DNA of 64,000 nt. Source: Semisulcospira habei (taxonomy: Eukaryota; Mollusca; Gastropoda; Semisulcospiridae). The notes under the pieces were generated by a model. That model did not search any database. It saw only the letters and a list, made by a program, of their open reading frames with translations, and was not told the DNA's origin. Positions 19,890-27,800 of this stretch are shown piece by piece (position 1 is the stretch's first letter; each line of letters starts with the position of its first letter). The position numbers and the translations under genes were made by a program. The stretch spans positions 217,317,357-217,381,356 of the forward strand of contig BTPG01000004.1 of NCBI GenBank assembly GCA_036245525.1. Reading direction: 5' to 3'.

Positions 19890-20887
19890 ATGAACCTAAT
19901 GACCCTTGACCCACACTGTGGCTTATTTTGTGGTGCGACAGGGTGTGGTAAAACTGAATTTGTACTTAACCTATTACAAACAAGATACATCCACCATTTT
20001 GAAAACATTGTAATATTTTGTCCAACAATAAAACACAACAAAGCTTATCACAACCGTTTTTTTATTTGGACTGACAACAACATTTACTTAGTTGACCCTG
20101 AAAAGAAACTGAATGAATACCTACAATATTTTTACAAACAATTTGAAGGACAGTCAACTTTATTTATTGTCGATGATTGCTCTGCAGAGAAAGACATTGT
20201 CAAAAAAGAGAAATACTTTAGCAGAACTTGCCTTCAGTGGTAGACACGCAAACATCAGTGTTTGGATTCTCACTCAGAAATATAATGCTGTTTTAAAAGA
20301 CCCCACCCGGGTCTGCCCTGGGGGACTTGGGTGGGGTTAGGTATTTTGTAGTTCCCAGGGTCACCCTGGTCAGCCCCACAGGGTGGGTTTTTCTCTCTAT
20401 TCTGGGGCATGTGTTTCTGTCTACCCTTTGTCCATTCACCTGTATTTGCCTTTTTAAAACTCTCCCTACTGTCTGCGCTGCCTGTAGCTCTTGATATTGG
20501 ATGTGTGTTGCTAAATGGTCTTAGCTTTATTTAGGCCCCATGTGTTAGGTTTATTTAACGTATTTGACCGGCTGGCGACATACATTCAATGTTCTGTTTA
20601 TTTTTTTTTTCACAAGCAGTGCAGGCACGTCCTGAGAAAGCCTTGTTGCTGTCGGGACGTTAAGCAATGTACAATCAATCAATTTAAAAGATTTTCGTGA
20701 GCAGTTAAAGTTTATCTGTTTGTTTTACTGTAAGGATCGTGACAGCTTCGAAGACTGTCTCAGAGAAAACGATGTCATTCCAAATAAGCAAGAACGGGAT
20801 GATGTAAAAAATAAACTGAAATCAACTAAGCATCTAAAGCTCATTTTAAAGACAGATCAACCCACTGGATATGGGTTAGTAAATTAA
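19890..20887 (+). pseudogene. Packaging ATPase (FtsK/HerA, A32-like), disrupted
   Basis: This ATPase pumps viral DNA into the capsid. From the ATG at 19890 a Walker A motif (GATGCGKT) appears within 25 residues and a Walker B (LFIVDDC) near residue 97. Two lesions follow. A single-base-type frame break near 20200-20220 moves the continuation (SGRHANISVWILTQ, the sensor-like segment after Walker B) into another frame. A 382-bp SINE then sits at 20301-20682, duplicating TTTAAAAGA. The C-terminal coding remainder runs from about 20692 to the stop at 20887. The gene is non-functional in this copy. Confidence 0.88.
20301..20682 (+). mobile_element. SINE copy B inserted in the Polinton ATPase
   Basis: A full-length SINE beginning CCCCACCCGGGTCTGCCC is bounded by TTTAAAAGA at 20292-20300 and 20683-20691. 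Removing it restores contiguity of the ATPase DNA around the duplicated nine bases. It is therefore a clean retrotransposition into the Polinton after integration. Confidence 0.93.
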
Positions 20888-20913
20888 TTTATCTTTTGGG
20901 TTTGTCTATAAAA

Positions 20914-21309
20914 ATGACGGACGGACAAGAGGATCAAAATTGGCCTATTGGAAAATTCATGGATATTACATCGAGTTTCAGGGGTTTTATGCTTATTAGT
21001 GACTTAAAAACACAAGTTAGACACCCTTTTTCAACACTCCCTACACCAATGAAAATATATATGACATATAGTTTTTATCTTGGATATTCTAATACTTTTC
21101 CACTTTATAATAATAGGACAACATATTTTTTAGTTTATGATGCTAAATCTGACTGGTTTAAGATTATGTGTTTACAAATATACAATCAAATAAAAAAAGA
21201 AAATAAAAATGTTAAATTTATTACTGTCAATAAAACAATATTACACATGCAAAAGCTTGAACATGATACAACAGAAGACATATCAATGAAGTGGCTTATT
21301 AGTTGGTGA
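20914..21309 (+). CDS. Small Polinton protein between ATPase and polymerase genes, unassigned
   Basis: A 131-residue frame runs from the ATG for MTDGQEDQNWPIGKF; the upstream TTG is ignored. It is rich in aromatic residues and Lys/Asn and has one cysteine. The ordered His-acidic-Gln-Cys pattern of adenain proteases is not visible, although the position would suit a protease or other virion gene. It starts 26 bp after the ATPase stop and ends 92 bp before polymerase B. Unknown function. Confidence 0.5.
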   Translation: MTDGQEDQNWPIGKFMDITSSFRGFMLISDLKTQVRHPFSTLPTPMKIYMTYSFYLGYSNTFPLYNNRTTYFLVYDAKSDWFKIMCLQIYNQIKKENKNVKFITVNKTILHMQKLEHDTTEDISMKWLISW

Positions 21310-21401
21310 TTAATTTTGTCTATTATATAGATTTTAGTCAATAAAGTGCCATTTTCATTATATAATTTTCTATTTATTTTTTTGTCGGACAAATAAAAAA
21401 G

Positions 21402-24400
21402 ATGGACAACCATCAAAGATTAAGAAACGTGTTTCACACAATTGACTTACCTATATCTAATTATTTTAATGTATATGAATCAATAGAAAGCTCTTTTACC
21501 GTAATACAAGAAAATCTTCTTTCTGGTAGTATAAAAATTCAGATTGTTGCAAAAATAGAATTTAGAAGGGAATCTGGACAAGTTATTATTTCATATATTT
21601 CAACGAGACAACACATAGTTAATTCGAGAAGAGAATTAAAAAGAGTGTTTAGAGAAAGATTGTTGCCTGACTTTCTTGAAGCAATTGATAGGGCAAAAAT
21701 AAGTGGATCTGGTTGGCATGAAGGTTATGTACTTGAACTTCAACTAAAGCAGTCAAGATATCATCCTATTTTAGGCAAATCATGGATACCACTGTCGGCA
21801 GAGGTTGCAAACAAAAAGGCTGTAGTCAATATTCAAAACAATGATAATTTATGTTTTATGTGGTGTGTGCTTGCCAAACTGCATTTTGTAAAAATAAAAC
21901 CTGATCGTGTATCTAACTACACCAAATTTGTAAACGAACTCAACTTCAGTGGTATAGATTTTCCTGTTAAAATAGAGGATATAGACTTGTTTGAAAAACT
22001 AAATCCTGGTATATCTGTAAACGTGTATATATGGGATAATGACTCTGAGAACAAGTTACAACCAATTAGAGTGTCACCAATTGCCCCAACCTACGGACAG
22101 TCAGAAGATAAGCATGTTGACATGTTACTAATAAGCTCTGGTGATAACTTTCACTACACAATTATCAGAAGTATGTCAAGACTAATTCATCATACAACAA
22201 AACATGATGGTAAACAGGAATTTTGTAAAAAATGTTTACAAAGGTTTTCTTCTATTGCAGTAGCAAATAAACATGTTTTAAATTGTAGGTCTGTTGATGA
22301 CGTACAAACAGTACTTAAGTATCCAGAGCCTAGTACTAAAGTACATTTTTGTAACTATAAAAATCAGCAAAAGCTACCGTTTGTAGTGTATGCTGATTTT
22401 GAATCACTGGTTGTTCCATATGATGGTCCTGTTCCAGATTCATTACCAAAGACAATAAAGTTGAGTGATCAAGTAGTGTGTTCTTTCGGGTATATTTTTG
22501 TTATGTCAGACGGTCAGCATTCAGAACCTGTTATTTACAGGGGAAAAAATGCATCAGCTATGTTTTTGTCAGAAATGAGACAACTGTATAACAAGGTATT
22601 TGATTATTTGAAAAATTGTCAAAAGACTTTGGTTATGACAGAAGAAGACAAACATAATTTTGATACAGCTGAGATGTGTTGGATTTGTGAACAACCTTTA
22701 GAGGGTGATAAAGTTCGTGACCATGATCACATAACTGGGCGTTACAGAGGAGCTGCACATAATAATTGTAACTTGTTATTAAAAATAGATCCTAAGACAT
22801 ACAAGTTACCAATCTTTTTTCACAATCTGAAGGGATATGATTCACACATTATCATGCAGGCTGTAGACGAGTCGTACAAAAAAATTAGTTGTATTGCCCA
22901 GACAACTGAGAAATACTTGACTTTTAGGTTAGACAAATTAGCATTTTATGACTCCATGCAACATTTGTCTTTAGGTCTTGCTAGTCTGGCAGAAGGACTG
23001 ACTGAGTATCCAATAACAAGTAAATATTTTGAACCAGACTTGATTAAGAAAGGTGTCTATCCGTATGAGTACATCGATCACTGGGTAGTTTTTGAAGAAA
23101 GGAGTCTTCCACCAAAAGAAAATTTTTATTCTACACTAATTGGTAAAGGTATTTCTGACTCTGAATACCAACATGCACTTGATGCGTGGGATAAGTTAGG
23201 ATGTCAGACAATTGGTGATTACCACGATCAGTACTTGAAAGCTGATGTTTGCTTGCTAGCAGATGTATTTGAAAGTTATCGTGAAAAGGGTTTGTTGCAC
23301 TACAGTCTTGACCCTGCTTGCTACATAACTAGTCCTGGCATGACATGGGATGCATTTTTGAAATCCAGTAAGATATTTATAGACCTGTTGTCTGATCGTA
23401 CGATGGGTGAAATGGTGGAACGTGGATTGAGAGGTGGTATTAGTCTAGCAGCAAATAATTATGCCAAGGCCAACAACAAATATCTTGACGACTTTGACCC
23501 CTCAATGTCAAGGTCATTTATTACGTACTTGGATGCTAATAATTTGTATGGATTTGCAATGTGTGAATTGTTGCCATTAAAAAACTTTTGTTTGTATGAT
23601 TTGTCACAGTATGGCATAAAAAAATTAACAAAATATATTATGGATCGAGGTCAAAATGATGAAAAGGGTTGGATCTTTGAAGTAGACTTAGAGTATCCAC
23701 ACCATTTACATGATTACCATAATGATTATCCATTAGCAGTTGAGAAACTGAGTTTGACTGGGAAAAAAGAAGACACCAAACTTGTACCAAATTTAAATGA
23801 CAAATTCAATTACGTTTGTCACTACCGCTTGCTGCAGTTTTACATCAGACATGGGTTAGTATTAAAGAAAGTTCACAGAGGAATTCAATTTGATCAGAGT
23901 GCTTTCATGAAAGATTACATAATGAAGAACACAACATTGCGTGCGAGAGATGGTAACACTGCATTTGACAAAGACTTCTTTAAGCTTATGAACAATGCCT
24001 GTTTTGGTAAGACTATGGAAAATCCTCATCACCGCAAAGATGTGAGACTGGTCACAACTGAATCGGGTGCAATTAAACTTACAAGTAAGCCTCAGTACAC
24101 AGGGTATAAAAAATTTCATTCATCATTGTATGCAGTGTCACTCAAAAAAAAGATTGTTAAACTGGATAAGCCAGTATTCATTGGTATGGCAATTCTTGAG
24201 TTATCAAAACTGTTAATGCTTGAATTTTATTATGATTACTTCAAACCAAAGTATCCTGAGTGTCGATTGTTATACACTGACACTGACTCTATGATCATTG
24301 ATGTGCCTACTGAAGACTTTTATGAAGACATGAAAACAGAGTTACACATGTATGACACGTCTGACTACCCAAAAGACCATCCACTGTTTAGCACACAGAA

Positions 24401-24842
24401 TAAAAAAGTGCCTGGTAAGTTTAAGGATGAACTAAATGGTGTGCCAATAGTTGAGTACGTTGGTCTGAGATCCAAAATGTATTCTATACTGCACCAGAAG
24501 GGAAGTCAGTCGAAAGCCAAAGGTATCAAGAAAACAGCAATAAAAAATAAAGACATTCGACATGAACATTACAAGCAAGTGTTAGATGGTGCATTAATGC
24601 CTGATTATCCAAACAAGACACTAAGATCAAACAAACATAATATTGAAATGATTCAAACATATAAAAAGTCTCTAGCAGTTGGGGATACAAAAAGAGTGTT
24701 TCACACTAAGGAAAAAGCTTATGCACCAGGTCATTACAGGTTCAAATTATCTAAAAAAATAGCTGATGATCTGCTTGATGAACTAATTGATGAATTGAAA
24801 TTGTTAAAAGTGAGTAACGGTGTCTGTGGGAATAATCTGTAA
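21402..24842 (+). CDS. POLB: Protein-primed family B DNA polymerase of the Polinton
   Basis: This 1,146-residue enzyme replicates the linear element from protein-primed ends. An N-terminal region of about 320 residues includes a C2HC-like zinc finger (CKKCLQRF then H and C, about 270-295). The 3'-5' exonuclease follows: DFES (about 331), NLKGYDSH (about 475) and YLKADVCLLADV (about 612). Between Exo I and II is a C-x2-C, RDHDHITGRYRGAAHNNC module (about 425-460) like endonuclease VII-type HNH folds. Polymerase motifs are DANNLYG (A, about 710), NNACFGKTMEN (B, about 865) and YTDTDS (C, about 958). The frame is complete and looks functional. Its last 39 bp overlap the convergent integrase stop. 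Confidence 0.95.
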   Translation: MDNHQRLRNVFHTIDLPISNYFNVYESIESSFTVIQENLLSGSIKIQIVAKIEFRRESGQVIISYISTRQHIVNSRRELKRVFRERLLPDFLEAIDRAKISGSGWHEGYVLELQLKQSRYHPILGKSWIPLSAEVANKKAVVNIQNNDNLCFMWCVLAKLHFVKIKPDRVSNYTKFVNELNFSGIDFPVKIEDIDLFEKLNPGISVNVYIWDNDSENKLQPIRVSPIAPTYGQSEDKHVDMLLISSGDNFHYTIIRSMSRLIHHTTKHDGKQEFCKKCLQRFSSIAVANKHVLNCRSVDDVQTVLKYPEPSTKVHFCNYKNQQKLPFVVYADFESLVVPYDGPVPDSLPKTIKLSDQVVCSFGYIFVMSDGQHSEPVIYRGKNASAMFLSEMRQLYNKVFDYLKNCQKTLVMTEEDKHNFDTAEMCWICEQPLEGDKVRDHDHITGRYRGAAHNNCNLLLKIDPKTYKLPIFFHNLKGYDSHIIMQAVDESYKKISCIAQTTEKYLTFRLDKLAFYDSMQHLSLGLASLAEGLTEYPITSKYFEPDLIKKGVYPYEYIDHWVVFEERSLPPKENFYSTLIGKGISDSEYQHALDAWDKLGCQTIGDYHDQYLKADVCLLADVFESYREKGLLHYSLDPACYITSPGMTWDAFLKSSKIFIDLLSDRTMGEMVERGLRGGISLAANNYAKANNKYLDDFDPSMSRSFITYLDANNLYGFAMCELLPLKNFCLYDLSQYGIKKLTKYIMDRGQNDEKGWIFEVDLEYPHHLHDYHNDYPLAVEKLSLTGKKEDTKLVPNLNDKFNYVCHYRLLQFYIRHGLVLKKVHRGIQFDQSAFMKDYIMKNTTLRARDGNTAFDKDFFKLMNNACFGKTMENPHHRKDVRLVTTESGAIKLTSKPQYTGYKKFHSSLYAVSLKKKIVKLDKPVFIGMAILELSKLLMLEFYYDYFKPKYPECRLLYTDTDSMIIDVPTEDFYEDMKTELHMYDTSDYPKDHPLFSTQNKKVPGKFKDELNGVPIVEYVGLRSKMYSILHQKGSQSKAKGIKKTAIKNKDIRHEHYKQVLDGALMPDYPNKTLRSNKHNIEMIQTYKKSLAVGDTKRVFHTKEKAYAPGHYRFKLSKKIADDLLDELIDELKLLKVSNGVCGNNL

Positions 24843-25751
24843 TTCTTCTCTAACAAATGCCCTCTGGGGTGCATGCTCATACAGATAATATATTGTTGCA
24901 TTAGCTGAAGGAACTATTTTTTTTATATTATGAACAGATGTAGACCAAATTGGATCAGTTGCCCTACGTCTAACGTCATTTTCAGCTTCACCTGGTTGAT
25001 ACAAATATCTTACCTGTTTTGTAAATAAGTTAGTGTCTGGAGGTGTTATTGCTTTTATTTCTGACGGTATTGTTTTCAATTTAATAGAATCAACAGGTTT
25101 AGGGTGACCCTCATTATTCATTGCTTTTATCACAGAAGGTAATCTTTTAACCCACTCAGTGTTACGTGTGTCATGCATGAGTTCCTTAGAATACTGATAG
25201 CTAAAAAGTCTCTCTGATAATTGTTTATTAAAATTTTCTACAATAGCCTGTGATCTATGCAAGCCTGGAATACCGCGTCTAACCAGTACGCCATGCTTTG
25301 CAAATAACTGATTAACAGCCCCTTTAAATTCACTCCCATCATCAACCTGCACAAGCCTAGGGTATTTTAAAGGACCTCGACTATATATTTTTGATAATGC
25401 AGTGGCCACTGTTACAGCTTTTTTGTCAGTTATGGGTTCTGCATCCTTATACCTTGAAGCTATGTCAACAACAGTTAATGCATACTTGTATCGTTTCTTT
25501 CTTATTGTGTCATGCGGAAGAAACAGGAGGTCCATTTGGTGTGTGTCATTAGGTGATGTGTTTTCAAAATGAGGCCTTGTTATTTTTCTTGGAGCAGGGA
25601 GATATATCTGCCAAATTGCCTGTTTTTTAAGCCACTGTTTTATTTGGTTAACATCTCCACCCACAGCAGCATGTAATTTTTTTATTGCAGTATTCCCTTT
25701 CCAGTAGCCAATTGGAGAGTAATATATTTTTGATAGTTTAGCGTCTGCCAT
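24804..25751 (-). CDS. INT: Retroviral-type integrase (RVE superfamily) of the Polinton
   Basis: A 315-residue integrase inserts the element and makes the 6-bp duplication. The start is taken at MADAKLSK; a TTG extension is ignored. A short N-terminal helix region (residues about 10-50) precedes the catalytic core. The core has D in HQMDLLFLP (about 74), D in VQVDDGSEF (about 137) and E in AIVENFN (about 172), the last two about 35 residues apart as in DDE integrases. A C-terminal small beta domain (IWSTSVHNIKKIV to REELQII) resembles the SH3/chromo-like tails of Polinton integrases. It overlaps the gene upstream by 14 bp and the polymerase end by 39 bp. The frame is intact. Confidence 0.93.
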   Translation of the reverse strand: MADAKLSKIYYSPIGYWKGNTAIKKLHAAVGGDVNQIKQWLKKQAIWQIYLPAPRKITRPHFENTSPNDTHQMDLLFLPHDTIRKKRYKYALTVVDIASRYKDAEPITDKKAVTVATALSKIYSRGPLKYPRLVQVDDGSEFKGAVNQLFAKHGVLVRRGIPGLHRSQAIVENFNKQLSERLFSYQYSKELMHDTRNTEWVKRLPSVIKAMNNEGHPKPVDSIKLKTIPSEIKAITPPDTNLFTKQVRYLYQPGEAENDVRRRATDPIWSTSVHNIKKIVPSANATIYYLYEHAPQRAFVREELQIIPTDTVTHF

Positions 25752-26169
25752 TTTTTCTAGCAATATAAACTCCTGTAAAATATACTAATGTCATTCCTAC
25801 TAAAACAAATATTATTTCTCCATTTCTTTGTTCTGGGCTTGGTTGGTAGTAGTCACTAAGTTTTGGTTGTGGAATAGACATGTCTTCACCAGTTACAAGA
25901 TAGTATTCTTTGATCGCGTCATCAACATTTGAAAATGTATGCTGTGCGTGACCCTCAAGTTTTAGTTTTTCATTAATAAAATCAAGTTTCTCAATTCTTT
26001 GCTTCTCATAATCTTGTTGAGCTTGAGCTAGTTTTTCAGATGCCTCATTGTGACGCTTCATTTCTTCTGCTGATTCTTCTTTACTAACTTTTGAAAAGAA
26101 ATAGTTTGATCCACTAAAAGCTAATGCGTTAATAACTGCACCACCAATCATGACAGCTATAGTTGCCAT
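25738..26169 (-). CDS. Polinton two-segment membrane protein, conserved but uncharacterised
   Basis: This 143-residue protein has a hydrophobic N-terminus (ATIAVMIGGAVINALAFSGS), a long charged coiled-coil middle, a YYLVTG and SDYYQPS region and a C-terminal transmembrane segment (IIFVLVGMTLVYFTGVYIA). I recognise the pattern as recurrent next to integrase genes in invertebrate Polintons; no role is known to me. It lies 8 bp after the 76-residue gene and overlaps the integrase start, so it is probably co-transcribed with both. Confidence 0.75.
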   Translation of the reverse strand: MATIAVMIGGAVINALAFSGSNYFFSKVSKEESAEEMKRHNEASEKLAQAQQDYEKQRIEKLDFINEKLKLEGHAQHTFSNVDDAIKEYYLVTGEDMSIPQPKLSDYYQPSPEQRNGEIIFVLVGMTLVYFTGVYIARKNGRR

Positions 26170-26177
26170 ATTTTTAT

Positions 26178-26408
26178 TTACATAGAAATATTTTCTGGAA
26201 TAATTCCTTGCTTGACTAGAAAATCTTTTGTTGCAATTGATGCTGTTATAACAACTACTAGCTTAGCACTGTCTTCGAAGTCTAATTTACTAAGGTCTGC
26301 TGATTTCATTTTGAGAAGACTTTTTCCCAGTATAGAATAAGCTACTGATAGTCCACTTATTACAGCAGAGTGATAGACAAGGTTCATTAAGTTCTTTGTG
26401 TCGCTCAT
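26178..26408 (-). CDS. Small hydrophobic Polinton protein
   Basis: A 76-residue protein has two moderately hydrophobic helices (VYHSAVISGLSVAYSILGK and SAKLVVVITASIATKDFLV) joined by a charged loop with LSKLDFEDS. The block-like layout matches small hydrophobic proteins seen beside integrase in other invertebrate Polintons. A membrane role is inferred; no family name is known to me. It is compactly placed between the 154- and 143-residue genes. Confidence 0.7.
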   Translation of the reverse strand: MSDTKNLMNLVYHSAVISGLSVAYSILGKSLLKMKSADLSKLDFEDSAKLVVVITASIATKDFLVKQGIIPENISM

Positions 26409-26444
26409 TTTCTAATACAAGAAAAATTAAAATAATAAATTTAT

Positions 26445-26909
26445 TTACTGCATGTAAAATGGGTCAACGGCTTTGGGTGTTACTGGTAATGTGGCGACTT
26501 CTGGTTTTGTTTTTGGAGTGTCTGATTTTTTGGTCACTGTACGAGTCTGTGGTTTGTATTTTTTATATAATTGATAACCTACGTAACCAAATCCGACAAC
26601 AAATCCGGCAACTATATATTTTGTTGATTGAGGGCCGGGGTCAGGGTCAGACTTAGTTGTTTGTCTCTCACTTTGATGAGGGTGTGACGGTAGTGACACT
26701 GGTCCTGACGGTCCTGAAGGTGCTGACGCCTGGTCAGTCACATGAGCCTTTTCTGTTTGAGCTTGAAGCTGTAATTTTTTTTGTCTGTTATATTCGGCTA
26801 ATCTTTTACCAGCCTCAACCCTGCCTGGACTTTTAGCCTTAGTCACAGTTTGAACCTGCGTCAAGACTGGACTGTGGTTCGGTTGTGGAGTCGTCTGGGT
26901 TTCGTCCAT
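26445..26909 (-). CDS. Polinton basic protein with one transmembrane segment
   Basis: A 154-residue protein. Residues about 22-46 form a basic stretch (KAKSPGRVEAGKRLAEYNRQ) that could bind DNA or RNA. A low-complexity Ser/Pro/Gln region follows, then one transmembrane segment (YIVAGFVVGFGYVGYQLY) and a Lys/Thr/Pro-rich tail. The GKRLAEYNR motif recurs in Polinton proteins. A role linking genome to membrane or capsid is speculation. Its first 71 bp overlap the end of the upstream gene in another frame. Confidence 0.7.
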   Translation of the reverse strand: MDETQTTPQPNHSPVLTQVQTVTKAKSPGRVEAGKRLAEYNRQKKLQLQAQTEKAHVTDQASAPSGPSGPVSLPSHPHQSERQTTKSDPDPGPQSTKYIVAGFVVGFGYVGYQLYKKYKPQTRTVTKKSDTPKTKPEVATLPVTPKAVDPFYMQ

Positions 26910-27366
26910 TTTCTTCTGCAGTAAAATTTATTTTAGAAAAATCAATATGACTACTAGTAACAAGTAAGGTTACAGCAGGTGCAAGGTAATTCCCAAACTT
27001 GTAAAACATGACACATGCTAATTTGCCAATTGAACTTGAAACAATAGGATTACTTTCAAGGTCGTGTGAAAGGTTTTCACTATCAACAGGTAGGAAGTGA
27101 CTTACAGCTTTTGTATATAGGCAGACAAGAGATCGACTTAAATCACGAGTCATTAGTGAGGCAATGTGATTTTCATATTTTGAATGAAGCTTGATTAGCT
27201 CGTCAGAGCTTAGAGATTCAATATCCTCTATCATGTATTGTCTACCCAGATAAGTCTTTGATTTGCCCGATACAATCACAGACAAAAGACGCTGTTTTTT
27301 AAAGTCTAAGTCTTTGTTTTCTACAGCACAAATATCACTTAAAAGAAGTAATTCGTCTTGATTCAT
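26839..27366 (-). CDS. First gene from the right end of the Polinton, unassigned
   Basis: A 175-residue protein starts at the ATG for MNQDELLLLSDI, 34 bp inside the right terminal repeat. It is mostly helical by composition, with a hydrophobic patch (GKLACVMFYKFGNYLAPAVT) and an acidic, Ser/Asn-rich tail. No family was recognised. It heads the minus-strand block that continues through the basic, small hydrophobic and coiled-coil genes to integrase. Confidence 0.65.
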   Translation of the reverse strand: MNQDELLLLSDICAVENKDLDFKKQRLLSVIVSGKSKTYLGRQYMIEDIESLSSDELIKLHSKYENHIASLMTRDLSRSLVCLYTKAVSHFLPVDSENLSHDLESNPIVSSSIGKLACVMFYKFGNYLAPAVTLLVTSSHIDFSKINFTAEENGRNPDDSTTEPQSSLDAGSNCD

Positions 27367-27399
27367 TTTATAATATAATATAATAATTTTGCTTAAAGA

Positions 27400-27634
27400 A
27401 GTCAATGACAGCATTAATAATTTAGGTTAGGTGGGGGATCTGGCTTAATAATCACAGGTTGGTAGCTGATCAAAAAACGTAGCTTGAATGATTTCTGGAG
27501 TGGAACTAAAATGGCTAGGTAATAAAGGTATTGGTGGTAATTGGTCGAGTGGGTTTGTCTGAATACCGTGCTAATTAGAATAAATCTATTGATTGGGGGA
27601 GGGGTGTCCATCACCTGTCTACTTATCTATCTCT
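27400..27634 (-). repeat. Right terminal inverted repeat of the Polinton
   Basis: This is the reverse complement of 10628-10862 with a single mismatch over 235 bp. The near-identity implies recent integration or recent gene conversion between the ends. Confidence 0.95.
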
Positions 27635-27800
27635 CAAGGGTAGTGCCAGAAGAGTTTGGCACCTGAAGGTGCCAAGCTCATCTGGCACTAAGCCAAGCTC
27701 ATCTGGCACTACCCTTGAATTATCACAATTAGTCCATCTACTGCAACTGGTACATAGTTGTGACAACTGCTAAATTTGAGAAATGGGACCTTAGGGTTAA
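27635..27800. repeat. Target duplication (27635-27640) and right part of the split MITE
   Basis: CAAGGG repeats the six bases left of the Polinton. The sequence then gives a fold-back (GTGCCAGA, GGCACCTGAAGGTGCC, TCTGGCAC and CTACCCTTGAATTATC) and ends GGGTTAA. This is the right part of the palindromic MITE that begins at 10572. Confidence 0.8.

Larger units (their letters stand above)
10628..27634. mobile_element. Polinton/Maverick (adintovirus-like) integrated element, 17,007 bp
   Basis: The element starts AGAGATAG and ends CTATCTCT, with 235-bp terminal inverted repeats and a 6-bp CAAGGG target duplication. It encodes the diagnostic combination of protein-primed DNA polymerase B, retroviral-type integrase, FtsK/HerA-type packaging ATPase, double-jelly-roll major capsid protein and a probable minor capsid protein, plus about nine unassigned proteins. 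Genes lie on both strands in blocks. Minus: 13.7-16.0, 17.3-18.5 and 24.8-27.4 kb. Plus: 16.1-17.3 and 18.6-24.8 kb. Two SINEs (11851-12241, 20301-20682) and a tRNA-type SINE (12317-12746) inserted afterwards. The ATPase is broken and no protease is visible, so this copy is not self-sufficient. Confidence 0.96.

Noticed and set aside
20914..21309. 131-residue gene as the Polinton cysteine protease
   Set aside because: Only one cysteine, and no His-acid-Gln-Cys order. Position alone is not enough.
10628..27634. Endogenous adenovirus, poxvirus or virophage
   Set aside because: An integrase with a 6-bp duplication, together with protein-primed POLB, the capsid gene and long inverted repeats, fits Polinton/adintovirus best. 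Other genes typical of those groups are missing.
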